Origin: Thermoplasmata archaeon | GTDB taxonomy: Archaea; Thermoplasmatota; Thermoplasmata; Thermoplasmatales; Thermoplasmataceae | Direction: 5' to 3' | Assembly: GCA_021846695.1 (NCBI GenBank) | Contig: JAJZWN010000001.1 | Coordinates: 1-64,000 of the forward strand | DNA length: 64,000 nt | Part shown: positions 50,303 to 58,184 of the stretch, in pieces | Numbering within the stretch: position 1 is the stretch's first letter | How the letters are laid out: every line of letters begins with the position of its first letter | Notes under the pieces: generated by a model | What the model was told of the DNA's origin: nothing | The model's input: the letters and a program-made list of their open reading frames with translations, nothing else | The model's database searches: none | Position numbers and translations under genes: made by a program

Positions 50303-50953
50303 TCATTCTACCTCGTTACTATCTTCATTTTCTGGTTTCTCTGGTGCAGCAGGAATCTTGGCAACCGTATTAATTGATATTTCATCAGGAAGACGGTAAT
50401 CCTGTCTTAGTAGCCTGACATATATGCCTATGGCACCTGTTTTGAGCATGGCCACTGAATAGCCACTTATCACTCCAGATCTGGCCGGCTCTCCAGAGTA
50501 TTTTATCTCACCAAACATGAATTTCTGGGTTCTGGCACGCTCACCTGATATCTTTCCGCCTATTCTTATCAGAACCCCTCTTGCATGCTGGTCTATTATT
50601 CTCCTCAGCGTTGTGTTTCCTGCCTTTCTATAATTCCAGCCTTTTTCAAGGGACAGTGCTATTTTCTTTGAAATAATCTGGGGGTTAAGGTCCGGGTTCT
50701 CGACTTCCTTGACCTCTATCTGCGGTGATTCAAGCCCGTATTTTGATTCAAGAGTTGCGGTCATGGCCTTTATTTTAGACCCGTGCCTTCCTATTACAAG
50801 GCCTGGCCTGTTTACATACAGTGTTATATTTGTTCCGAACGGTGTTCTCTTCATCTCCATGCCACCGAAACCTGCACTATCATTTTCAGACTGTAAATAC
50901 TCGGTAACAAGCAGCTTTTTAATGTTATCACTAACAAATTTCTTCTCCTTCAT
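50303..50953 (-). CDS. rps3: Ribosomal protein uS3
   Basis: Small-subunit KH-domain protein at the mRNA entry site. The KH loop [31 protein letters not shown] and C-terminal [28 protein letters not shown] are diagnostic. 216 residues, ending with a short acidic tail. Confidence 0.95.
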   Translation of the reverse strand: MKEKKFVSDNIKKLLVTEYLQSENDSAGFGGMEMKRTPFGTNITLYVNRPGLVIGRHGSKIKAMTATLESKYGLESPQIEVKEVENPDLNPQIISKKIALSLEKGWNYRKAGNTTLRRIIDQHARGVLIRIGGKISGERARTQKFMFGEIKYSGEPARSGVISGYSVAMLKTGAIGIYVRLLRQDYRLPDEISINTVAKIPAAPEKPENEDSNEVE

Positions 50954-50957
50954 CTAA

Positions 50958-51407
50958 TCACTCCTTTTCATTTTCTATTACAACTACATCCAGATTTATG
51001 AGGTCTTTAAAGAATGCCCCGGCCCTTCCATATGCTTTCGGGGTAAATTTTTTAATCATCCTTCCCTTAGATGCGGAGATATGGTATATCTTTAAGTCGT
51101 CTGTTAATCCCTTAAATTCTGCGTTTGCTGAGACATCATCAAGCAGTTTTTTGAATGCCTTGACAGCCTTGACTGGATACCTTCCAGGGCCAATAGCCTT
51201 CCTGTGCGAAACTGAATCAAGATATCTGAAATATGGAACTGCCATTTTCTTTTCCAGAACAAGATCCAGTGCATTTTTGGCTGCCTCCAGGTTCATGCCC
51301 CTGATGAAATGGGCAACGTTAACCGCATCCTTCATAGATATATCTGTCTCTTTTACCTGCGCTCTAGCGTGCTTTTCTGGCATGTTATCTATACTGTATC
51401 CTTTCAT
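50958..51407 (-). CDS. rpl22: Ribosomal protein uL22
   Basis: Tunnel-lining large-subunit protein. NMPEKHARAQVKETDISMKDAVNVAHFIRGMNLEAAKNALD and SASKGRMIKKFTPKAYGRAGAFFKDLINLDVVV are diagnostic. 149 residues. Confidence 0.95.
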   Translation of the reverse strand: MKGYSIDNMPEKHARAQVKETDISMKDAVNVAHFIRGMNLEAAKNALDLVLEKKMAVPYFRYLDSVSHRKAIGPGRYPVKAVKAFKKLLDDVSANAEFKGLTDDLKIYHISASKGRMIKKFTPKAYGRAGAFFKDLINLDVVVIENEKE

Positions 51408-51411
51408 AATA

Positions 51412-51867
51412 TCACTTCAGTGGCAGGAATTTTGATGACCTTGTAGCTCCGACTCCTGGACCGGAATGCTTTACTTCTTTTCTCGTCGGTGCAAACTCTC
51501 CCAGATAATGACCTATCATTTCTGGCTTTATTTCAAATTTTAAATAGGATGTGCCGTTGTAAAGCTCTATTTTCTTGCCTATAAACTGGGGAAGTATGAT
51601 AATGTCTCTTACATGAGTCTTAATTATTTCTTTCTCACCGAGAAGATCGTCAAACACTTTTTTTTGCTCGTGATTCATTTCCCTGTTATAAGATCTCCTT
51701 ACACGTGCCGGGAAAATTTCCAGAAGTTCCGGAAGCTCCATTTCTTCCAGTTCTTCTATGGACTTTCCACGGTAGGAAAACTCCCTTGCCCTTCCTGTTA
51801 TAGCCTTCTGGGCTTTTCGGGCCCTTCTTTTAATAGATTTTACTGTTACCTGTCTTCTAACTACCAT
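51412..51867 (-). CDS. rps19: Ribosomal protein uS19
   Basis: Small-subunit head protein: [47 protein letters not shown] is the core, ending [19 protein letters not shown]. 151 residues, with the usual archaeal N-terminal extension of about 60. Overlaps rpl2 by seven bases. Confidence 0.95.
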   Translation of the reverse strand: MVVRRQVTVKSIKRRARKAQKAITGRAREFSYRGKSIEELEEMELPELLEIFPARVRRSYNREMNHEQKKVFDDLLGEKEIIKTHVRDIIILPQFIGKKIELYNGTSYLKFEIKPEMIGHYLGEFAPTRKEVKHSGPGVGATRSSKFLPLK

Positions 51868-52559
51868 TTCTTATCCCTCCTTTTAGGTGATAATCTACCA
51901 ACCTTGGCACCTGGTGGGGCACCTCTTGCTACTGTGCTTGGTCCTCCAACGTGCTGGTGGTTTCCTCCTCCATGTGGATGGTTGACTGCATTCATTGCTA
52001 CACCCCTCACAGTGTACGCCCTTTTAGCCTTACTCTGTAGATATTTGATGTGTCTCCCTGCCTTCAATATAGGTATATCCCTGGCTCCAGAACCTGCAAC
52101 AACCCCTACAGTGGCATGGCAGTTCGGGTTCAGCTCCCTGGTTTTACCCGAGGGAAGCTTAACCGATACATAATTCCCGTGACTTATTATAAGGCCGGAT
52201 GATCCTGCTGTTCTGCAAAACTTTCCACCATCGCCGGGATGGTTTTCAATGTTGTATACATAAGTTCCATCATCGATCTTGGAAAGTGTTGTGGTTGTAC
52301 CTAGGTTTGAATTGCCCATTTCTCCAGAATACAGTTTCTGCCCTTTAAATGCACCATTAAAGGCTATCATATAATTTATTTCATTTTTTTCATTTTTTAA
52401 TGACAGAATTGGAGCATTTCTTCCCGGAGCCTGCACAATATCGTATACTGTGTAATTTCCATCAGAAAGATGCTTTATTTCTGATAGATGTCTATGGCTC
52501 GGGCTCATATATGTTAATGAGCCATGTCCTCTTCTCTGTGCTACTATATGTTTTCCCAT
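51861..52559 (-). CDS. rpl2: Ribosomal protein uL2
   Basis: Large-subunit protein required for subunit association and peptidyl transferase. [18 protein letters not shown] at the N-terminus and the conserved [36 protein letters not shown] near residues 190-225 are intact. 232 residues. Confidence 0.96.
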   Translation of the reverse strand: MGKHIVAQRRGHGSLTYMSPSHRHLSEIKHLSDGNYTVYDIVQAPGRNAPILSLKNEKNEINYMIAFNGAFKGQKLYSGEMGNSNLGTTTTLSKIDDGTYVYNIENHPGDGGKFCRTAGSSGLIISHGNYVSVKLPSGKTRELNPNCHATVGVVAGSGARDIPILKAGRHIKYLQSKAKRAYTVRGVAMNAVNHPHGGGNHQHVGGPSTVARGAPPGAKVGRLSPKRRDKKW

Positions 52560-52569
52560 TCATTTCACC

Positions 52570-52818
52570 TTAGAATATTCCAATCCTTCCGCCTATTTCT
52601 TCAGCAGAGTAATCAGAGGAAAGCCTTGCAATTGCTTTTTTCCCCTTTTTTGTGATAAGGATGTTGAGTCCTTCCACCTTCACGTCAAACCTCTCTTCGA
52701 TTTCTTTTTTTATATCTGCCTTTTTTGCCCTGCGATCAACAATGAATGTCAATTTATTCTCCTTCTCCATCATTAGTGTAGTCTTTTCAGTAACTACCGG
52801 AGATATTATGTAATCCAT
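52570..52818 (-). CDS. rpl23: Ribosomal protein uL23
   Basis: Tunnel-exit protein and chaperone/SRP docking site: DYIISPVVTEKTTLMMEKENKLTFIVDRRAKKADIKKEIEERF. 82 residues. Confidence 0.95.
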   Translation of the reverse strand: MDYIISPVVTEKTTLMMEKENKLTFIVDRRAKKADIKKEIEERFDVKVEGLNILITKKGKKAIARLSSDYSAEEIGGRIGIF

Positions 52819-53598
52819 TTAATCCACCTCCCTCAAATTCTCTATTGCCGATGCCGTGTATATAGTCAGCCTACCTGGGTTTCCGCCTGGAGCAAGCTTG
52901 GTTATGCTGAGACTATTCAGGGATGCAAGATCAACTCCGGGAAGGGATGAAAATGCCCTGAGATTTTCGCTGGAAGATCCAACTATCAAAAGGCTTTTAG
53001 GCTGTTTATATGTCCTGTTTCTCATTTTACCTCTTCCTGCCCTGATTTTCTTCCCGTTTTTAGATCTTAGAACGTCATCATATACGCCTAAATTTGCCAG
53101 TACCTGAACTGCGTCTTTGACCTTTTTTATGTTCTCTATATCATCTTCCACAACTATCGGAAAAGTCAGCTTATCTACATAATCCTCAGAAATCTTATGC
53201 CCACGTGCAATTATACGTTCCTTGTTGGCTGTCATTGCTATGGCACTTAATTTTGCCATTTTTCTTTCTTTTTTATTGATTTTCTTGTACAGTACCTTAT
53301 CACTTCTCGGGGATAGAGCACTTCTACCGCCTACCATACTGGCAAGCAATACACCTCTGGATCCACTGGCAAGTCTTGGAATCCTGGAAATACCATGGTT
53401 TGGGCCAAGGTTATGCCCAACTCTTCTTGTTCCTGCAAGTGGACTTGACCCATAGGGCTGCCTCATTGAAAGGGATATAGCCCTGAAAGCCTTGTGAATA
53501 AGATCTTCTCTTGGATCAATATCGAATACAGGAGGTAAGTCTATTTCCTTGCTGACCTCCCCGTCTATAGAATAAATATTAGCCTTCATTTTAATCAC
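52819..53598 (-). CDS. rpl4: Ribosomal protein uL4
   Basis: Archaeal-type L4: DLPPVFDIDPREDLIHKAFRAISLSMRQPYGSSPLAGTRR, then the tunnel loop GVLLASMVGGRSALSPRS-like segment and C-terminal LAPGGNPGRLTIYTASAIENL. 259 residues. Its stop abuts rpl23. Confidence 0.95.
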   Translation of the reverse strand: MIKMKANIYSIDGEVSKEIDLPPVFDIDPREDLIHKAFRAISLSMRQPYGSSPLAGTRRVGHNLGPNHGISRIPRLASGSRGVLLASMVGGRSALSPRSDKVLYKKINKKERKMAKLSAIAMTANKERIIARGHKISEDYVDKLTFPIVVEDDIENIKKVKDAVQVLANLGVYDDVLRSKNGKKIRAGRGKMRNRTYKQPKSLLIVGSSSENLRAFSSLPGVDLASLNSLSITKLAPGGNPGRLTIYTASAIENLREVD

Positions 53599-54583
53599 CC
53601 TGCTTTGATTCTCTGGAGATGTATGTTATCTCAACCTTTTCTGCATTTGATACTTTCTGTCTTGCCGGGTCCCTTAGTTTTATTAACCTCTTAGCAGGAC
53701 CGGATATGGACCCGTAAAGTAATATATAATCATTCCTTACCAGGCCGTAGTTGAGGAAACCGCCCTTAACGTTAATTTCATCAACATTGTCCTTTTTTCC
53801 GAATTTCATAACTCTTATATTATGTAAGGTCCTCTGATGCAGACCAACCTGACCTGCCTGAGGTACAGTATTCCTTACCCAATCAGGATGCCACGGACCA
53901 AGAGTTCCTATCATTCTCCTGTGTTTCCTGTTACTTCTGGGCAGAAGTTTTACACCGAATCTTTTTACTACACCCTGAAAACCCTTCCCTTTTGTAACTG
54001 AAATTACATCAACAAAAGAGCCTTCAGCATTGAAATCGGAGAAGTGCAATTCCTTGCCAAGCTTCTCTTCTGCTAGTTTAATTCTGTCAGCGATTGTAGA
54101 TCCTGCTATTCTAACCTCGAATATCTCCGGGGTTTTATTAGGTATTCCTGTAACAAGTTTTGGATTAGTATTAACCAGCAGACGTACATCTGCCACATCC
54201 TTGATCTCTACATTTTTTGAATCCTTATTCTTGATTTCGGGTATCCTCTTAAAAACTTCTTTTTCAATATTTTCCGCCCTCTTTTCAGTGAATACTCTAA
54301 GGCCATTGTCACCATCTTCATAGTAACGAATAGCTATAACATTCAATGGAGGGACTTCTACTACTGTTACAGGCACCATGATGGTTTTTCCAGCTGTTAC
54401 ACTGGTTTTCCTATAATCTGTTACCTGAACGTGTGTCATTCCTACCTTATATCCAGCGAATGCCTGAATTTTCGACTTGCCTTCTATCTCTGGCCATGAT
54501 CGAATTCCAGCCCCAATCTTTTTAGCACGTACTCTGGGATAGTACGCCATTGATCCCCTACGGGAATGATGCGGTGTTGCCAT
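53591..54583 (-). CDS. rpl3: Ribosomal protein uL3, first gene of the ribosomal cluster
   Basis: Large-subunit protein: PHHSRRGSMAYYPRVRAKKIGAGIRSWPE, QAFAGYKVGMTHVQV and FVDVISVTKGKGFQGVVKRFGVKLLPR are diagnostic. 330 residues. TTGGTGATATAAA before the ATG is the ribosome binding site. It heads the run of co-oriented, mostly overlapping genes through to nop5, so one or a few long transcripts are likely. The promoter must lie in 54584-54936. Confidence 0.96.
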   Translation of the reverse strand: MATPHHSRRGSMAYYPRVRAKKIGAGIRSWPEIEGKSKIQAFAGYKVGMTHVQVTDYRKTSVTAGKTIMVPVTVVEVPPLNVIAIRYYEDGDNGLRVFTEKRAENIEKEVFKRIPEIKNKDSKNVEIKDVADVRLLVNTNPKLVTGIPNKTPEIFEVRIAGSTIADRIKLAEEKLGKELHFSDFNAEGSFVDVISVTKGKGFQGVVKRFGVKLLPRSNRKHRRMIGTLGPWHPDWVRNTVPQAGQVGLHQRTLHNIRVMKFGKKDNVDEINVKGGFLNYGLVRNDYILLYGSISGPAKRLIKLRDPARQKVSNAEKVEITYISRESKQGD

Positions 54584-54936
54584 TTTATATCACCAACCGT
54601 TACACTTACTATATTGCCAATAAATTGCAATATTCCGGGTTGCTATTTGCATTGCCCAATGTGTATGGTTAAATTGCGAAAGGTTATTGGATTAATATTT
54701 ATTAAGTTTGTTATTATAATTTCTTATTTTCCTAACAATTTCTACGGATAATTAATCTGTTCATTGTTTAAACGAAAATGTACTATAATAGATTTATCTT
54801 TTATAATGCTGGTGACAATCACTTAATAAATATTGTTAATGTGGCACCAACTAATCTATTACAGACATTTCGAACTGAACATAATGAATATCGTAATTTA
54901 TTGCCAATTATTAATTTTCAAAAATATTATATTATT
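54584..54936. other. Intergenic leader/promoter region of the ribosomal superoperon
   Basis: About 350 bases with no convincing ORF. Near the rpl3 start lies a cluster of ATTGC/GCAAT words: ATTGC at 54613, the palindrome ATTGCAAT at 54624-54631, TTGC at 54640, ATTTGC and ATTGC around 54646-54655, and ATTGCG at 54673. Between them is an inverted repeat ATTGC-N9-GCAAT. Further right the DNA is AT-rich without visible structure. TATA candidates on the minus strand are TTTATT at about 54617-54623 and TTAATAAATATTAA near 54690-54705. Confidence 0.4.
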
Positions 54937-55551
54937 CTATGAGCAATTATAAGGTTCTCCATGAGACGGCAGTATGGTTACAGGGCATAAATCTTTAATT
55001 TTGTGTAGGGACTCTCTAGCATCTTCCATATTCTGCGTGAACATGGGGTCAATCTTAAATTTTTTTCTCTTAATAGTAAATGCATCACCAACGAATATTG
55101 CGTTTTTCTCTTTATAATATATGGATACATTATCCTGAGAGTACCCTGGCGTATCTATAACTTCCAGGAAATCAATTTCCATTTTATTATAAGAATATAC
55201 GTGCTGAATTCCCTCAAATCTTAACCCCTTTCCTTCTATTTCCAGAATTCCCTTTAATTTAGGGCCATTTTTCATGGTTCCCATGCCGCGTTTAGGCACA
55301 TATATTTTAGGATTGTAAGTATCGTAAATATCACGCAATGCACCTACATGAATGTAATCTACAGCGGTTATCAACACATAGTCGGGAGAACTACCAGTTG
55401 CACTATAATAATCCATTATTTTATTGAAGTCTGCCTGTATCCCGGCATCTATCTGAATGGTAGTACCATTACGTTTTAGTACATATGTATGAACAACCGT
55501 GCCAGGTATCATATCGATGGTCTCAGGAAAATTAAAAACAATTTTAGACAA
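54937..55551 (-). CDS. Metallo-beta-lactamase-fold protein with lost metal ligands
   Basis: MBL-fold protein of 204 residues, last in the oxidase operon. The fold is recognisable: TIQIDAGIQADF near residue 32, VLITAVDYIHVGALRDI at 59-75, DTPGYSQDNVSIYY at 133-146, AIFVGDAF and ILPSHGEPY. However, the HxHxDH motif reads A63-V-D65-Y-I67-H68, and the next histidine (TPGH) is Tyr137. Only H68, D156 and H197 remain of the usual ligands, so it probably does not hold a di-metal site. Its role beside ctaB and coxB is unknown; assembly or binding is a guess. 33 bases from ctaB. Confidence 0.75.
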   Translation of the reverse strand: MSKIVFNFPETIDMIPGTVVHTYVLKRNGTTIQIDAGIQADFNKIMDYYSATGSSPDYVLITAVDYIHVGALRDIYDTYNPKIYVPKRGMGTMKNGPKLKGILEIEGKGLRFEGIQHVYSYNKMEIDFLEVIDTPGYSQDNVSIYYKEKNAIFVGDAFTIKRKKFKIDPMFTQNMEDARESLHKIKDLCPVTILPSHGEPYNCS

Positions 55552-55583
55552 TACATTTACCTCCTATCACAAATATATTAAAA

Positions 55584-56450
55584 TTATATAAAAGGGTATA
55601 TTATTATGACGAGCAAAAGAATCAATAGATACATATTTGAAAATCCGAATGCACTTCTGAAATATTTTTTGTTATATTGCTTAAAGGCTGGTCTGGCGAC
55701 GTAGTAGAGTAAGATAGCATCCATGATTACTGCTATAGGCAGATATGCAAGTCCAAGTTTAATTGCGGGTACTAGGAATGGTATAAGAGAGTAAAAGACA
55801 AGTATTACCGTATTGACGATAATCCAGAATTCAGTTTTTTTAACACCAACCATTGCAGGTAACATTGGAACCTTACTAGATTTATAATCATCAACATTAT
55901 TTATGGAAAGATTCCAGAAGTGAGTGGGTGTCCACATGAATACAAGGAAAGCTAGAAATAGCGATGTAAGTGAGACCGAATTTGTTAGGGCTGCCCATCC
56001 TGCAAGGGCAGGAAAGCCACCTGCTATTCCACCTATGACAATATTAAGGCTAGTCCTCCTTTTAAGAAATACAGTGTACAAAAATACATAACTAAGGAAC
56101 CCTCCAAAGATAAATAATGCTGTCAGTAAATTTATGAATAATGAGCTAACTGCGAATGATACAATAATCATAATGAGAGCGATAGAGAATATATAATTTC
56201 TTGTGTTTTCATTTAGTGTGCCTGATCTGGACCTGGTCCTCTTCATTTTTGTATCTATATCCATATCATAGATGTTATTGAACATGCTTGCTGACATAGA
56301 GCCAAGAGTTCCAGTAAGTATAAGCAAGAATAACAACATTGGATGAGAGAAACTGCCCGGTGCTAGAATAAAAGCTGTGACGGCAACTAAATCTATTAAA
56401 ATCGTAATTTCCAGTTTAGTTATTTTCATGAAGTTTGCTAATTTACTCAT
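55584..56450 (-). CDS. ctaB: Protoheme IX farnesyltransferase, copy 2 (oxidase operon)
   Basis: UbiA-type membrane prenyltransferase, 288 residues with about nine helices. First Asp motif NIYDMDIDTKMKRTRSRSGT near residues 63-82; second region VDDYKSSKVPMLPAMVGVKKTE. It sits directly after coxB, the natural supplier of heme O for this oxidase. Low similarity to copy 1 at 8997 outside the motifs suggests an old duplication or separate origin. Confidence 0.88.
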   Translation of the reverse strand: MSKLANFMKITKLEITILIDLVAVTAFILAPGSFSHPMLLFLLILTGTLGSMSASMFNNIYDMDIDTKMKRTRSRSGTLNENTRNYIFSIALIMIIVSFAVSSLFINLLTALFIFGGFLSYVFLYTVFLKRRTSLNIVIGGIAGGFPALAGWAALTNSVSLTSLFLAFLVFMWTPTHFWNLSINNVDDYKSSKVPMLPAMVGVKKTEFWIIVNTVILVFYSLIPFLVPAIKLGLAYLPIAVIMDAILLYYVARPAFKQYNKKYFRSAFGFSNMYLLILLLVIIIYPFI

Positions 56451-56498
56451 ATTTAGTCACCCTGCTTAAAGTAATAATTTAAGATAAAATAAAAATAT

Positions 56499-57335
56499 TT
56501 ATGCACCAGCTGATGGTGGTGCTGTTGTGCCATTATAGTAGTTGTTAGGTCCGTAGTTTTCAGAATACCCGTCAAGGTGGAATTTCTCTACCATCTCACC
56601 GTGTACTGTTGTGTTTAACCAGCTTTCATACTGTGTTTTAGGTAACACAAATGCCGGACCCCTCATATGGGCATGTCCGAGTCCGCAGAGCTCTACGCAC
56701 TCAAAGTGGAATTCCCCTGTCTCTGTAATATTGGTCCATATGTAATTATAATGCCCCGGAAAAGCGTCAACTTTAGAGACATTAATTAGATAGAACGAAT
56801 GCATTACATCAACACTGGTTACATTGAACTGAATCGGAGTATCTGCTGGCAGTACAACAAAGTGCCTTGATGATGCGCCATTGGGATATATGAATATCCA
56901 CTGCCACTGGTAGCCTATTACCTTAATATCCATATAGTGGTGGGCATCTGTGGGAGCTGATGGTGCGGCCCCTGCAACCCTTATTCCGTATGCAGGTGGT
57001 AGATCGTAGACCAACAGTGACAGTAATATAAGCACCACGAAGAGAACGAATAACTTGAAAATGGTTTTATTTCCACGTTCAAGGTTTTCAATTCTTCCCG
57101 GCCTCATATCTACATCCTTATTGTACTTTGAATTTTCAAAGTCATCCGCTTTTTTTGGCTTGTAACTTTTTAGGAATACATACACATACCATAGAGCAAA
57201 ACCTGCCCCTATTAAAATACCAGGGACGATGTATGCTAAGAATATGGATGTAATCTCCGCTCCCGTAATGGAGCCTCTTGGTATCAGATGATACACACTT
57301 GGTAATATATTATATAGTTCTAACACTTTTCTCAC
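56499..57335 (-). CDS. coxB: Cytochrome c oxidase subunit II (CuA)
   Basis: Electron-accepting subunit, 278 residues. Two N-terminal helices (about 20-50 and 90-112) are followed by the extracytoplasmic cupredoxin domain. The CuA site is complete: VDVMHSFYL supplies the first His, and CVELCGLGHAHM supplies two Cys, the backbone-ligand Glu, His and Met. The WQW aromatic segment for electron entry is GYQWQWIFIYP. It is one base from the sulfocyanin stop. The likely electron donor is the sulfocyanin encoded next to it. Confidence 0.93.
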   Translation of the reverse strand: MRKVLELYNILPSVYHLIPRGSITGAEITSIFLAYIVPGILIGAGFALWYVYVFLKSYKPKKADDFENSKYNKDVDMRPGRIENLERGNKTIFKLFVLFVVLILLSLLVYDLPPAYGIRVAGAAPSAPTDAHHYMDIKVIGYQWQWIFIYPNGASSRHFVVLPADTPIQFNVTSVDVMHSFYLINVSKVDAFPGHYNYIWTNITETGEFHFECVELCGLGHAHMRGPAFVLPKTQYESWLNTTVHGEMVEKFHLDGYSENYGPNNYYNGTTAPPSAGA

Positions 57336-57336
57336 C

Positions 57337-57960
57337 TTATTTTATTGTATAGTACGGTACATGAACCGAAGAGCTAACTATTACAAATACGTACATCCCT
57401 GCCTCTGCATGGGTGGTTAATCCGCACACTGCCCAGTAATGGCCTGGTTGTGTGTCATTCCACCATATGGATCTGTAATGTGCAACGTTTCCATACCATA
57501 TTGGATCTATTGTACCCGTACTATTTATGACCTTTTGGACATGCACACTGGTATGTGCCCATATGGGCCCACGTGCCCACTGTGATTTATATGGAAGTTC
57601 GAATTTAAGTGTATGTGGCTTAACCTCATAATTTGTCATATTGGCATGTATATCTGCATTAGCAGGCAGATATATGGTCATAGCACCATAGGACGTACCG
57701 TTGAAATTAAATGGATATGCGTTGGGATGACCATTTCCCTCTCCCCATGCAGCAAGTGAAAGGTTCACTATTTGAACCTTTGACCCGTTGACGGTGGTAT
57801 TATAGTACGGGATTGCCTTGTAGCTGACCTTGCCCTGGTCCGACATAACTGTATTCGTTGGCTGGTAAGAAGCTACAGTTATCCCAATGGCCGCTATTAG
57901 TACTATAGCTATGGCCAGAACCGCAAACGCTGCCTTTGTTACTGGTTTCAACTGAACCAC
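57337..57960 (-). CDS. soxE: Sulfocyanin-like blue copper protein
   Basis: Membrane-anchored type 1 copper protein of 207 residues. The N-terminus has one hydrophobic anchor (FAVLAIAIVLIAAIGITVA). Copper ligands are His in KPHTLKFEL and C179, H184, M189 in the motif CGLTTHAEAGM; that motif matches sulfocyanins. In Sulfolobus and Ferroplasma-type archaea, sulfocyanin carries electrons to terminal oxidases, in Ferroplasma proposed from iron oxidation. Several Asn-X-Ser/Thr sites (NTT, NGT, NLS) fit surface glycosylation. Overlaps the upstream small gene by 13 bases. Confidence 0.85.
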   Translation of the reverse strand: MVQLKPVTKAAFAVLAIAIVLIAAIGITVASYQPTNTVMSDQGKVSYKAIPYYNTTVNGSKVQIVNLSLAAWGEGNGHPNAYPFNFNGTSYGAMTIYLPANADIHANMTNYEVKPHTLKFELPYKSQWARGPIWAHTSVHVQKVINSTGTIDPIWYGNVAHYRSIWWNDTQPGHYWAVCGLTTHAEAGMYVFVIVSSSVHVPYYTIK

Positions 57961-58175
57961 CTTCCCATAAATACCTGGAGAAATAGCCAGAGGCTAAACC
58001 ATATGGCTATTATGATTACAGCCACAGCATACGGGTTTTTCCATATGCCCACTTCTCCATATTCAAGGTCGTCGTCCCCCAGTTCCATATCCACATCTTC
58101 ATAACTATACGAAGATGCCACTCCAGTTTTATTCTTGCTTATTGTTTCTGCATTTTCTTTATTTATATTATCCAT
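57948..58175 (-). CDS. Small oxidase-associated membrane protein (subunit IV-like)
   Basis: A 75-residue protein with an acidic, polar N-terminal half (MELGDDDLEYGEVGI) and one C-terminal helix (AVAVIIIAIWFSLWLFLQVFMG). It lies nine bases after coxI/III and overlaps sulfocyanin, so it is clearly part of the operon. The single-helix layout is that of small accessory subunits of heme-copper oxidases. No family is recognisable. Confidence 0.65.
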   Translation of the reverse strand: MDNINKENAETISKNKTGVASSYSYEDVDMELGDDDLEYGEVGIWKNPYAVAVIIIAIWFSLWLFLQVFMGRWFS

Positions 58176-58184
58176 TTTTTCACC

